Shown one piece after another: positions 1 through 6,808 of a stretch of DNA of 32,739 nucleotides (within the stretch, counting starts at the first letter, position 1; every line of letters starts with the position of its first letter). Origin of the DNA: an uncultured Lachnospiraceae bacterium (GTDB lineage: Bacteria; Bacillota; Clostridia; Lachnospirales; Lachnospiraceae). The stretch spans positions 1-32,739 of the forward strand of contig CAJUTD010000027.1 in assembly GCA_910589635.1 (NCBI GenBank), given 5' to 3'. The translations under genes were made by a program, and so were the position numbers. Under the pieces are notes generated by a model. The model was not told the origin of the DNA and ran no database searches. It saw nothing but the letters and a program-made list of their open reading frames with translations.

Positions 1-54
1 TAAACCAAAGCACATAAGAACCGCCAGCAACATCATACTTATCATTTTTTTCAT
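1..54 (-). CDS. N-terminus of a secreted protein or lipoprotein (cut by window edge)
   Basis: The first 18 codons of a gene leaving the window on the left. They begin Met-Lys-Lys-Met and continue into a hydrophobic stretch rich in Leu, Met and Ala, which is a typical Gram-positive signal peptide. A GGAGG ribosome binding site lies 7 bases before the ATG. No lipobox is visible before the edge, so lipoprotein versus plain secreted protein cannot be decided. The reading frame of the upstream flavodoxin-like remnant runs without a stop into this start codon. Confidence 0.6.
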   Translation of the reverse strand, partial: MKKMISMMLLAVLMCFGL

Positions 55-60
55 GTGAAT

Positions 61-293
61 CCTCCATTCATACTTTTTTCCAAGTTGATATGCAGCCTGT
101 AAAAATTCAGAGTTTTTTGTCATGGATGGTGTTCCGCATCCAACCCCAAGCACCATTCCCTGATCCTTAAAATTCAAATATTTCACAAATCTTTAACTGA
201 GCAGACATTCCATAATAATAAAGCGGCGTGACAAATATCACCATTTGACGATCCCTGCCTGTTCGGGCTGCCTTCCAGTATCACAATTCTCAT
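61..293 (-). pseudogene. Flavodoxin-like NAD(P)H-dependent oxidoreductase, broken by deletions
   Basis: Three pieces of one flavodoxin-fold protein follow each other in different frames. The first (from ATG at 293) reads MRIVILEGSPNRQGSSN, the N-terminal FMN-phosphate loop of this family. The second reads VIFVTPLYYYGMSAQLK, the second FMN-binding loop normally about 70 residues in. The third reads YLNFKDQGMVLGVGCGTPSM, the usual C-terminal segment. The intervening segments are missing and the frame changes at each junction, so the gene carries at least two internal deletions and cannot make a functional protein. Family assignment rests on recognising these motifs. The neighbouring aldo/keto reductase is also broken, which suggests a redox gene cluster in decay downstream of the intact flavin reductase operon. 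Confidence 0.72.
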
Positions 294-326
294 AACGCAA
301 GCTACTTTCTGTGTTCCCTTCGTCCA

Positions 327-680
327 CTATTCCATCTTCTTTTCCCAATAACGAATTGTAGAAATCCCACATTCATCTGCTGCCTTTTCCAGTAGCAATA
401 TTTCTTCTGCTGTCAATGTAACCAAAGCTGCTTTTGCCGCATCTTCCACATGGTGAACCTTTGTAACTCCAATAATAGGAAGCGTATCTTTTGCCAGTTC
501 TCCAAGAATATTTTCAGAAGTTCCCATTCCATAGACAACTGCGGTATCCCATAAATTCAGACCATTTTTCATTGCTGCCGCATATACATCCTTTAAGTCT
601 GCGGCAGTATAATGATTTCCAAACGTGCCGTCATTTCACCATGCCCATGCACCCATTGCAATTTTCGGTAAACAATTCAA
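327..680 (-). pseudogene. Aldo/keto reductase, broken by a stop codon and a large deletion
   Basis: Translation gives LPKIAMGAWAW, then a TGA stop where related proteins have Gly, then NDGTFGNHYTAADLKDVYAAAMKNGLNLWDTA (shown here in pieces) and YGMGTSENILGE, the N-terminal strand and the Asp/Tyr active-site region of aldo/keto reductases. It then jumps directly to LPIIGVTKVHHVEDA, the cofactor-binding C-terminal segment. Roughly 200 residues of barrel are missing. A TTG at 680 with AGGATGG upstream is the likely old start. The remaining 81-codon open stretch from 572 is not expected to fold. It sits downstream of the TetR gene and may once have been in its operon. Confidence 0.8.
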
Positions 681-761
681 TTTAACCCATCCTTTCTTTC
701 ATACATTTCCATAGTGGAGCTGTCTAATTTAAACATACATTCTATATACACGATGGATCAA

Positions 762-1385
762 TCATGCTCCTAATAATTTTTTCACTTCGGCACAGGTAAT
801 CTCATAAATAGACATATACACATAATTTACCTTTGCCTGTGTCATTGCCTCCCGCTGCTTTTCCGTTACAACCGTATATGGATATATGCCAAACATAAAC
901 GGGAAGAAAGAAAAGATAAAATCCTGTTTCTCCTTAACCGTCATCCCTAAAAAGAACTTATCCAGACAGTTTCTCACCTCTGCCAAAGACTTCCCATACA
1001 CTACTTTAAATTCAATCAAACGTTCAATACGGCTGTTTTCTTCCATATCATAGTGATTCATAGACATAATCTTTAACAGGTTATGCCGCTCCTCCAGAGA
1101 GTGAGCCAGCGCATCCGCAAATTCCGATTTTGTCATCTTTTCATGTTCCGTTTGAATCCGTTTCAGCCTGTCAATCCATAATTCATATTCTCTTTGTAAT
1201 AAGGCAAGAAATATTTCCTCCTTTGTTTGAAAATAATTATAAATGGACGTCCGGGTAAACGACGTGGCATTTCCTATTTCCTTAATCGTAATCTCTTTAA
1301 AACTCATCGTCTTATATAATTCAGCGCAGGCTGTAATGATTTCGTCTTTTCTTGCCGCTGTTAATTCTTCTGAACCTTTTGGCAT
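762..1385 (-). CDS. TetR/AcrR family transcriptional regulator
   Basis: A 207-residue TetR-type repressor. Residues about 8-60 form the DNA-binding domain, with the typical pattern ending in TRTSIYNYFQTKEEIF. The rest is a helical ligand-binding and dimerisation domain with no recognisable inducer. The start is the ATG at 1385, because AGGAGG lies 6 bases before it; an earlier in-frame ATG lies inside the flavin reductase gene. That AGGAGG overlaps the TAG stop of the upstream gene, so the two are probably translationally coupled. Two 15-bp palindromes at the upstream promoter are candidate operators, so the protein probably represses its own operon. Target and inducer are inference; family is certain. 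Confidence 0.9.
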   Translation of the reverse strand: MPKGSEELTAARKDEIITACAELYKTMSFKEITIKEIGNATSFTRTSIYNYFQTKEEIFLALLQREYELWIDRLKRIQTEHEKMTKSEFADALAHSLEERHNLLKIMSMNHYDMEENSRIERLIEFKVVYGKSLAEVRNCLDKFFLGMTVKEKQDFIFSFFPFMFGIYPYTVVTEKQREAMTQAKVNYVYMSIYEITCAEVKKLLGA

Positions 1386-1395
1386 ATCATACCTC

Positions 1396-1950
1396 CTATA
1401 TTTTTTTGTTTTCCCGGAAAGAAAGACATTTGCCAATCACATCACCTGTCCGCAAATATTCATAGGTAGGAAATTCAAACAGTACTGGCTTTAATACATG
1501 GTAATTAATTTTTTCTTCTTCATTCAAATATTCTTCCTCTACATAGGTATTATCAATCGTACATATAAAACTCTCAAAATTGGGAGTATTATATATATCA
1601 TCAACTGTACACTCCATGACAAGAGGAGATTTTTTTATCAGCGGTGTTCCTGCGTTTCCAACCTCATACTCAAATAACTCACTTTTATCCTCTTTTGCAC
1701 CGGTGACTGAGCCGGAATAATCTGCCTGCGGTAGAATCCCTTCATCTACAATGTTGATGGAAAATTTCTGATTCTCTTTTATTACACGATTGATAAAATG
1801 CGGTACTGCAAGGCTTACTAAAACACGGTCATGCCCAATAATTCCAATGTGAGCCACCAGTGTCCATGTAGGTTTATTTTCATCCATGGCTCCTATAACG
1901 GTAACTGGCGTAGGATACAACGCCAACTGAGATCCAATATTTTTCTTCAT
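1396..1950 (-). CDS. Flavin reductase family protein (FMN-binding split barrel)
   Basis: A 184-residue cytoplasmic protein of the flavin reductase-like domain family. It contains the N-terminal segment YPTPVTVIGAMDENKPTWTL, the strand DRVLVSLAVPHFINRVIKEN and the core FSINIV, all of which line the FMN site in this family. Such proteins reduce flavin with NAD(P)H or act as FMN-binding oxidoreductases; the substrate cannot be told from sequence. Start: ATG at 1950 with AAAGGAG 7 bases upstream. It is the first gene of an operon with the TetR gene, with 10 bases between stop and next start, behind a consensus promoter flanked by palindromes. It is full length. Confidence 0.85.
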   Translation of the reverse strand: MKKNIGSQLALYPTPVTVIGAMDENKPTWTLVAHIGIIGHDRVLVSLAVPHFINRVIKENQKFSINIVDEGILPQADYSGSVTGAKEDKSELFEYEVGNAGTPLIKKSPLVMECTVDDIYNTPNFESFICTIDNTYVEEEYLNEEEKINYHVLKPVLFEFPTYEYLRTGDVIGKCLSFRENKKI

Positions 1951-1971
1951 GGTTTCTCTCCTTTTCTCATT

Positions 1972-2022
1972 CTGACGCTATGTCAGTATAGTAATTATAT
2001 ATCTATTTTGACATCGTGTCAA
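1972..2022 (-). promoter_or_regulatory. Consensus promoter with two palindromic operators for the flavin reductase-TetR operon
   Basis: Read on the minus strand: TTGACA (2022-2017), 17-base spacer, TATAAT (1999-1994), both perfect consensus. The palindrome TTGACA-CGA-TGTCAA (2008-2022) covers the -35 box. A second, CTGACATAGCGTCAG (1986-1972), covers the expected start site. They share the TGACA/TGTCA half-site and their centres are 36 bp apart. This is a classic repression layout; the adjacent TetR protein is the obvious candidate. Confidence 0.78.
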
Positions 2023-2178
2023 TATTGTTTCAAAAAAAATATTTTGAACATTGTCTTAGATATGATTTCCTCATTATGTATTAACGCTTGCTAAAGCAAG
2101 CGAGCAGACTGTAGACAAAGTTCCGGTAATTGTCGGGCTTTTCTATTCTCACAACCGTTTTTCTGAAATAATCAAATA

Positions 2179-2319
2179 CCCCACAGGGCACTTACCCTCG
2201 CGGCATCTACATTTCATTTCGGTCCGTGCTTAAACATGCTCCACTGGCGCATAGCACCGTCAAATATCCATGTAAACATGGCTATTTTCCTAAGTGCCCT
2301 GTGGGTGCATTGCTCGCGG
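2179..2319. repeat. Structured intergenic repeat, copy A
   Basis: A non-coding block bounded by a perfect 15-bp inverted repeat, CCCACAGGGCACTTA (2180-2194) and its complement (2291-2305). The last 44 bases (2276-2319) match 4173-4216: the first 19 bases are identical and 17 of the next 25 agree, ending in CGCGG. Inside that part a 6-bp stem (2294-2299 with 2303-2308, loop TGT) is conserved as a structure. The rest of the gap between 1951 and 2464 shows only the promoter above and nothing else I recognise. Confidence 0.6.
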
Positions 2320-2464
2320 TAATAAAAATATTAGGAAGGCGGTGTCTTTTTATAATGACAAGGAATGCAGATAAAAAAAACAAACGTTAACATTCTGTAT
2401 GGATAACATGATTCCCCCCCAAATCATATATTACGATTAATTGATAAAGCAACTGGCTGGAACT

Positions 2465-2611
2465 TTAGCGAGAAAACAAAATTGTTACATCGCCTAGACC
2501 TTCTTTTTGCGTCATTCTTATAAGCGTCCAGGACTCAACCTGCCTTATTTCTTCACGACGCAATCTCTCATTTTGTTGGTAATGCTTCTCTCTCAAACAT
2601 ATATAATACAT
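2465..2611 (-). CDS. Small ORF of unknown function, possibly a gene remnant
   Basis: A 48-codon frame rich in charged residues (KHYQQNERLRREEIRQVESW, later MTQKEGLGDV). The amphipathic, coding-like composition differs from the surrounding AT-rich spacer. There is no convincing ribosome binding site before the ATG at 2611, and a stop codon lies just upstream. Its neighbour is a DNA methyltransferase remnant, so this may be another piece of a lost restriction or mobile locus. I do not recognise the family. Confidence 0.25.
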   Translation of the reverse strand: MYYICLREKHYQQNERLRREEIRQVESWTLIRMTQKEGLGDVTILFSR

Positions 2612-2667
2612 TTTTCATAATAAGCTGAAATCAATGAATCATGTGTAAAAAATTTGAATCCTCCTGT

Positions 2668-2931
2668 TTAGGACTGGCTGATTATTTCATAAATCAAATA
2701 TGACATCTCATAATCATTTGGATTAGAATATCGAAGGAGCAAATTTCTTGGTACATATGGCGACCAGTTTCCCCGATACTTGCCTGAATGAGTTGCCCAA
2801 TCTCCTCTATCTGGAAAAGACCATATACTTGTCATCTCTGGGCAAAAATTATTTGGTTGTAACTTGATGATAATACACTCCTCTTTATTTTTAATGTGAT
2901 TGTTAATTATACACCTATTTTTGCCATATGT
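2668..2931 (-). pseudogene. Fragment of an N4/N6 DNA methyltransferase
   Basis: An open frame without a start codon encodes SIWSFPDRGDWATHSGKYRG and then NWSPYVPRNLLLRYSNPNDY. This is the block just before the S-adenosylmethionine motif in one group of site-specific DNA methyltransferases (normally followed by V-L-D-x-F-x-G-S-G-T-T). Here the sequence changes after NPNDY to an unrelated EMSYLIYEIISQS and stops, so the cofactor-binding motif and everything after it is gone. The upstream half is also missing. The family call comes from the motif; exact specificity is unknown. Together with the small ORF at 2465 it marks a lost modification gene. Confidence 0.7.
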
Positions 2932-3014
2932 CTAATCTTTTCTTTCACTATGTGAATGTAAGAAGTTTTTGTATAAGTGCAGTAAAACTTCCCAGGCATC
3001 TGTTTCGTTTCTTG

Positions 3015-3545
3015 TTATCTTCGTGTATAGATTAGATCCGTCATACCATTATATGACTGTGTATTCAGCAATCTTAACTTAATCTCATGTTCTGCATTTT
3101 CAAAAAGACGGATACCAGAGCCTAAGAGGGTTGGAATAACAGTAATGTAATAGCAGTCAATGTAATCCTCATTTACTAACTGTTGGATGAGATTAGCCCC
3201 ACCACATATCCAAATATCCTTTCCGCTTTCTTCTTTTAGCCTTTTTACCAAATCAACAGGATTTGTATTTACAAACCGAACTTTTTCAGACGAAGTATGC
3301 TCATTATGTGTAAGAACGTAAGTTGTAAAATCATTATATATCCATTCTTTAGGAGAAAGTTCGGTAACAACCTGATGATAAGTATTCCAACCCATTAAGA
3401 TTGTATCAATGTTCTTTACAAACTCAGAATAGGTGTCAATATTCTCATTATCGTTACCTTGTCCTTCCAACCAATCAACACCCCCTTTACAATCCGCAAT
3501 ATATCCGTCAAGGCTCATCGCAATAAATAAACTAATTTTTCTCAT
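3015..3545 (-). CDS. Dihydrofolate reductase family protein (RibD C-terminal-like)
   Basis: A 176-residue protein of the YyaP/YwjB-like family, related to dihydrofolate reductase and the reductase domain of RibD. It has the N-terminal strand and loop KISLFIAMSLDGYIAD, the segment DTILMGWNTYHQVV, the dinucleotide-binding IWICGGANLIQQLV and the C-terminal IPTLLGSGIRLFE, in family order. It is expected to be an NADPH-dependent cytoplasmic reductase; substrate unknown. It is not the housekeeping folate enzyme, which lacks the GSGIRLFE segment. Start: ATG at 3545, GAGGAG 9 bases upstream. It appears to be a single-gene unit. Relatives often occur as accessory genes in Bacillota. Confidence 0.85.
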   Translation of the reverse strand: MRKISLFIAMSLDGYIADCKGGVDWLEGQGNDNENIDTYSEFVKNIDTILMGWNTYHQVVTELSPKEWIYNDFTTYVLTHNEHTSSEKVRFVNTNPVDLVKRLKEESGKDIWICGGANLIQQLVNEDYIDCYYITVIPTLLGSGIRLFENAEHEIKLRLLNTQSYNGMTDLIYTRR

Positions 3546-3677
3546 GCTTCTTTATCTCCTCAAATTCTATTGTCACTGTCCGGCCGCCTTATTTTTGCTG
3601 CATGCTTCCTCCACATAAATACAGACCTTTTGAGATTCAAAAATTAAGGACAGAGGAGCGAGATAACCGCCCTTCTA

Positions 3678-4079
3678 TTATCCCATAAAATCTGCCAATG
3701 TAATTCCATCAAAATATTCGTTTGTAAGTTTGTAAAACTCTGACCACATCGGCAATGTTTTACAAATTTGGACACGCTCACATGTATTTGTATCACTGCT
3801 GAGACATGCCACCGGTGCAAGTTCCCCCTCCGTAAGACGCAGAATATCCCCTACACGGCATTTATCCGGCTCAGCCGTCAAGCGATAACCGCCGCCTTTT
3901 CCCTGAAGTCCTTCAATCAGCTTATTTTTCGTCAAAACAGGAAGAATACGTTCCAAATATTTCAAAGAAATATTTTGCCTTTCCGCTACCTCTTTCATGG
4001 GAACATATCCCTTTCCATAATTCTCAGCCAAGTCAATCATCACCCGAAGCGCATATCTTCCTTTTGTTGAAATCATCAT
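3678..4079 (-). CDS. Rrf2 family transcriptional regulator (CymR/IscR-like), probable sulfur-metabolism repressor
   Basis: A 133-residue winged-helix regulator. The N-terminus MMISTKGRYALRVMIDLAEN, the recognition region ISLKYLERIL and the wing GLQGKGGGYRL are diagnostic for Rrf2. Three cysteines at positions 92, 100 and 106 lie where IscR-type proteins bind an Fe-S cluster, but the spacing C-x7-C-x5-C differs from the C-x5-C-x5-C of IscR, so cluster binding is uncertain. The start at 4079 is chosen because GGAGG lies 8 bases upstream; an open extension beyond it runs into a repeat. It lies just downstream of metY and cysK, whose promoter has a palindrome, so control of cysteine and methionine synthesis is the likely job (inference from context and the CymR precedent). 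Confidence 0.87.
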   Translation of the reverse strand: MMISTKGRYALRVMIDLAENYGKGYVPMKEVAERQNISLKYLERILPVLTKNKLIEGLQGKGGGYRLTAEPDKCRVGDILRLTEGELAPVACLSSDTNTCERVQICKTLPMWSEFYKLTNEYFDGITLADFMG

Positions 4080-4129
4080 ATCGGCTGCCTCCCATAAACA
4101 ATTATATTCATTATCCTTAAAAAGCCGCT

Positions 4130-4216
4130 GCCCGCGAAGGAAAAATAGCCATACATACCCACAGGGCACATAACATGGCTATTTTCCTAAGCACTTTGTA
4201 AGTGCTTTGCCCGCGG
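4130..4216. repeat. Structured intergenic repeat, copy B
   Basis: It lies between cysK and the Rrf2 gene. Bases 4173-4216 match copy A at 2276-2319. It contains a long imperfect inverted repeat, GGAAAAATAGCCAT near 4140-4153 with ATGGCTATTTTCC at 4175-4187, and a 6-bp stem GCACTT/AAGTGC (4191-4196 with 4200-4205, loop TGT), followed by CGCGG. It could act as a terminator or processing site for the cysK transcript, but there is no U-tract. Confidence 0.55.
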
Positions 4217-4241
4217 AAATAACAAACAGCAGCGCTTTCTT

Positions 4242-5174
4242 TTACTCCGCAAACAGCGGTGTAGACAAATATCTGTCTCCGGTATCGGGTAAAAGTACCA
4301 CGATTGTTTTTCCTTCATTTTCAGGCCGCTTTGCAAGCTCAATTGCAGCGAAAACCGCCGCACCGGAAGAAATGCCTACGAGAACGCCTTCACTCTTACC
4401 AATCAGCTTTCCCGTTGCAAACGCATCCTCGTTGGAAATGGAAATAATCTCATCGTAAATATCCGTATTCAGTATATCGGGAACAAATCCTGCGCCAATA
4501 CCCTGAATTTTGTGAGCTCCGGCCACCCCAGTAGAAAGCACGGCTGAATCAGCGGGCTCTACGGCAACTATCTTGACGGCAGGATTCTTTGATTTCAGGT
4601 ACTCGCCGACACCGGTTACGGTACCGCCGGTCCCTACACCGGCAACAAAGATATCCACTTCGCCGTCCGTGTCCTCATAAATCTCGAGACCCGTACTCTC
4701 TCTATGCACCTGTGGATTGGCCGGATTAACAAACTGTCCCGGAATAAAACTATCAGGAATCTCCTGCGCAAGTTCTTCGGCCTTGGCAATGGCGCCTTTC
4801 ATGCCTTTCGCACCCTCTGTAAGCACTAATTCCGCACCGTAGGCTTTCATTATCTGACGGCGTTCCACGGACATAGTCTCGGGCATTACAATAATAATCC
4901 TGTAACCTCTCACAGCGGCAACGGCCGCCAAACCAATGCCGGTGTTACCAGAAGTAGGTTCGATAATGACAGAGCCAGGTCCCAATTTACCTGTTCTCTC
5001 AGCTTCGTCAATCATCGCCTTTGCCACACGGTCTTTCACAGAACCTGCCGGGTTAAAATATTCCAGTTTGGCAAGAATCCTTGCTTTTAAATGATACGCT
5101 TTCTCAATATGCGTCAGTTCCAAAAGGGGTGTTTTGCCAATCAGCTGATCGGCAGATGTATAAATATTTGACAT
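4242..5174 (-). CDS. cysK: Cysteine synthase A (O-acetylserine sulfhydrylase)
   Basis: A 310-residue PLP enzyme that makes cysteine from O-acetylserine and sulfide. The PLP lysine is Lys47 in NPAGSVKDR; the substrate loop TSGNTG is at 74-79; the phosphate-binding loop GTGGTVTG is at about 180; the C-terminal GISSGAA is present. Length is normal for CysK. The start at 5174 (MSNIYTSADQL) is preferred over an upstream ATG because GGGAGG lies 7 bases before it. It begins 15 bases after the metY stop, so it is the second gene of a sulfur assimilation operon. The two genes together cover direct sulfhydrylation to cysteine and homocysteine. Confidence 0.95.
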   Translation of the reverse strand: MSNIYTSADQLIGKTPLLELTHIEKAYHLKARILAKLEYFNPAGSVKDRVAKAMIDEAERTGKLGPGSVIIEPTSGNTGIGLAAVAAVRGYRIIIVMPETMSVERRQIMKAYGAELVLTEGAKGMKGAIAKAEELAQEIPDSFIPGQFVNPANPQVHRESTGLEIYEDTDGEVDIFVAGVGTGGTVTGVGEYLKSKNPAVKIVAVEPADSAVLSTGVAGAHKIQGIGAGFVPDILNTDIYDEIISISNEDAFATGKLIGKSEGVLVGISSGAAVFAAIELAKRPENEGKTIVVLLPDTGDRYLSTPLFAE

Positions 5175-5189
5175 GAATTTACCTCCCAT

Positions 5190-6473
5190 TTATTTTACTG
5201 CATCGAAACCATTTTGCAGGTCACCGATGATATCGTCAATATGCTCTGTTCCAATGGATAGCCGAATGGTATTCGGCTTAATTCCCTGTTCTTCCAACTC
5301 TTCTTCCGTGAGTTGGCTGTGGGTAGTCGTCGCCGGGTGGATAACCAGGCTCTTTGCATCCGCAACATTTGCCAGCAGAGAGAAAATTTTAAGGTTATCA
5401 ATAAATTTATGCGCTTCTTTGACACCACCTTTAATTTCAAAAGTAAAGATGGAACCGCCGCCATTAGGAAAATACTGTTGGTACAACGCATTATCTGGAT
5501 GAGCGGGTAAAGACGGATGATTGACTTTCTCAACCTGCGGATGAGCCTCCAGGAATTCCACAACCTTTTTCGTATTTTCCGCATGACGTTCCAACCGCAG
5601 GGAAAGCGTTTCTATTCCCTGTAGAAGCAAAAATGCCGCAAAAGGAGAAATCGTCGCGCCAGTGTCGCGAAGTAACACCGCGCGAATATATGTCACAAAT
5701 GCTGCTGCCCCAACCGCTTTTACGAACGATATGCCGTGATAACTAGGGTTGGGATCGGCAATCGCCGGATATTTGCCGGAAGCAGCCCAGTCAAATTTGC
5801 CAGAATCAACGATTACACCGCCGAGCGTTGTGCCGTGGCCGCCAAGAAATTTAGTCGCAGAATGTACTACAATATCTGCGCCATGCTCAATAGGACGAAT
5901 CAAATACGGCGTACCGAACGTATTATCTACGATCAAAGGCAGACCATGCTTATGCGCAAGTTCCGCTAAAGCATCAATATCGGGGATATCGCTGTTAGGG
6001 TTGCCAAGCGTTTCAATATAGATCGCCCTGGTGTTATCTTCAATCGCATTTTCGACCTCGGCAAGATCATGTATATTTACAAAACTCGCCGTAATGCCAA
6101 ATGCCGGAAGCGTATGGGCCAACAGATTGTAACTGCCTCCATAAATGGTTTTCTGGGCAACAAAGTGCCCGCCATTCTGCCCAAGCGCCTGCAGCGTATA
6201 TGTGATTGCCGCTGCGCCGGATGCAAGAGCAAGGGCGGCTACACCGCCTTCCAGAGCAGCTACTCGCTGTTCCAGAACATCCTGCGTGGAGTTCGTCAAC
6301 CTGCCGTAAATGTTTCCGGCATCAGCAAGGCCAAAGCGGGCGGCTGCATGCGCAGAATCATGGAACACATAAGAAGTGGTCGCATAAATGGGAACTGCAC
6401 GGGCGTCACTTGCAGGATCTGGATTTTCCTGCCCCACATGGAGCTGTAAGGTTTCAAACTTATAATTAGACAT
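5190..6473 (-). CDS. metY: O-acetylhomoserine sulfhydrylase (O-acetylhomoserine aminocarboxypropyltransferase)
   Basis: A 427-residue PLP enzyme of the Cys/Met metabolism family, forming homocysteine from O-acetylhomoserine and sulfide. The N-terminal FETLQLHVGQENPDPASDAR is typical of MetY rather than MetB/MetC. The segment YGRLTNSTQDVLEQRVAALE follows, and the PLP lysine is Lys208 in HSATKFLGGHGT. The long insertion and overall length (about 425-430) also fit MetY. Start: ATG at 6473 with AAAGGAG 8 bases upstream. It is the first gene of the operon with cysK and is preceded by a perfect promoter carrying a palindrome. I see no T-box or SAM riboswitch in the short leader, so control appears to be by a protein. 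Confidence 0.94.
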   Translation of the reverse strand: MSNYKFETLQLHVGQENPDPASDARAVPIYATTSYVFHDSAHAAARFGLADAGNIYGRLTNSTQDVLEQRVAALEGGVAALALASGAAAITYTLQALGQNGGHFVAQKTIYGGSYNLLAHTLPAFGITASFVNIHDLAEVENAIEDNTRAIYIETLGNPNSDIPDIDALAELAHKHGLPLIVDNTFGTPYLIRPIEHGADIVVHSATKFLGGHGTTLGGVIVDSGKFDWAASGKYPAIADPNPSYHGISFVKAVGAAAFVTYIRAVLLRDTGATISPFAAFLLLQGIETLSLRLERHAENTKKVVEFLEAHPQVEKVNHPSLPAHPDNALYQQYFPNGGGSIFTFEIKGGVKEAHKFIDNLKIFSLLANVADAKSLVIHPATTTHSQLTEEELEEQGIKPNTIRLSIGTEHIDDIIGDLQNGFDAVK

Positions 6474-6550
6474 AATGCATTCTCCTTTCATTTTGAACAT
6501 GAGTACTAATGTTCTCTGTTTCGTAAGCGTTTTCTACTTTCTCTTTTTAT

Positions 6551-6602
6551 TACCTACCTTTTTGGTTGGTATTATTATAAGACGCTTTCCTTATATTGTC
6601 AA
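6551..6602 (-). promoter_or_regulatory. metY-cysK promoter with candidate Rrf2/CymR-type operator
   Basis: On the minus strand: TTGACA (6602-6597), 17-base spacer, TATAAT (6579-6574), a perfect consensus. Starting 2 bases after the -10 box is an inverted repeat with arms TACCAACC (6571-6564) and GGTAGGTA (6558-6551) around five A, with a single mismatch. A repressor bound here would cover the start site. The nearby Rrf2 protein is the best candidate ligand. Confidence 0.78.
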
Positions 6603-6724
6603 TAGGCAAGACAAAATATCCAAAGCTGAAAATGCTCCATGAATTAACCATCAGATTAGATACGGCTGTTTCTGAATCATTAGATTTTCCTGAAATGAAT
6701 GAAACTATTTTTGAAGATGAATAA
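6599..6724 (+). pseudogene. C-terminal remnant, possibly of an XRE-type regulator
   Basis: This open plus-strand frame overlaps the metY promoter. It reads TKYPKLKMLHELTIRLDTAV then SESLDFPEMNETIFEDE and stops. The first part resembles the last helices of XRE repressors (x-x-YPKLxxLxxLTxxL). A strong plus-strand terminator follows 17 bases later, as expected for a former gene end. No start codon with a ribosome binding site is visible, and the N-terminal helices are missing. The family call is tentative. Confidence 0.35.
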
Positions 6725-6741
6725 AAACTTTCGCTTACAAA

Positions 6742-6772
6742 GGGGATGTCTTCGCGCGACATCCCCATTTTT
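6742..6772 (+). terminator. Rho-independent terminator
   Basis: Perfect 9-bp stem GGGGATGTC (6742-6750) with GACATCCCC (6758-6766), 7-base loop, followed by ATTTTTA on the plus strand. The T-run orientation fits the plus-strand remnant ending at 6724. The hairpin may also stop the convergent lipoprotein transcript. Confidence 0.8.
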
Positions 6773-6808
6773 ACTATTTCCTTATTTACATAAACTTTAA
6801 GAATGATA

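Noticed and set aside
54..61. Fusion of the flavodoxin frame with the secreted protein at the left edge
   Set aside because: The frame is open across the junction, but a good GGAGG and ATG for the secreted protein start at 54, and the upstream gene is clearly broken, so the continuity is accidental.
2341..2395. A mini ORF starting ATGACAAGGAATGC on the plus strand with an upstream GGAAGG
   Set aside because: It is only 11 codons long, with no recognised family and nothing downstream; treated as chance.
3546..3677. A gene or RNA between the DHFR-like gene and the Rrf2 gene
   Set aside because: No frame with a ribosome binding site, no strong hairpin; appears to be spacer.
6474..6550. A T-box or SAM riboswitch in front of metY
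   Set aside because: The leader from the predicted start to the ATG is too short and lacks the conserved T-box or S-box elements; a protein operator is visible instead.
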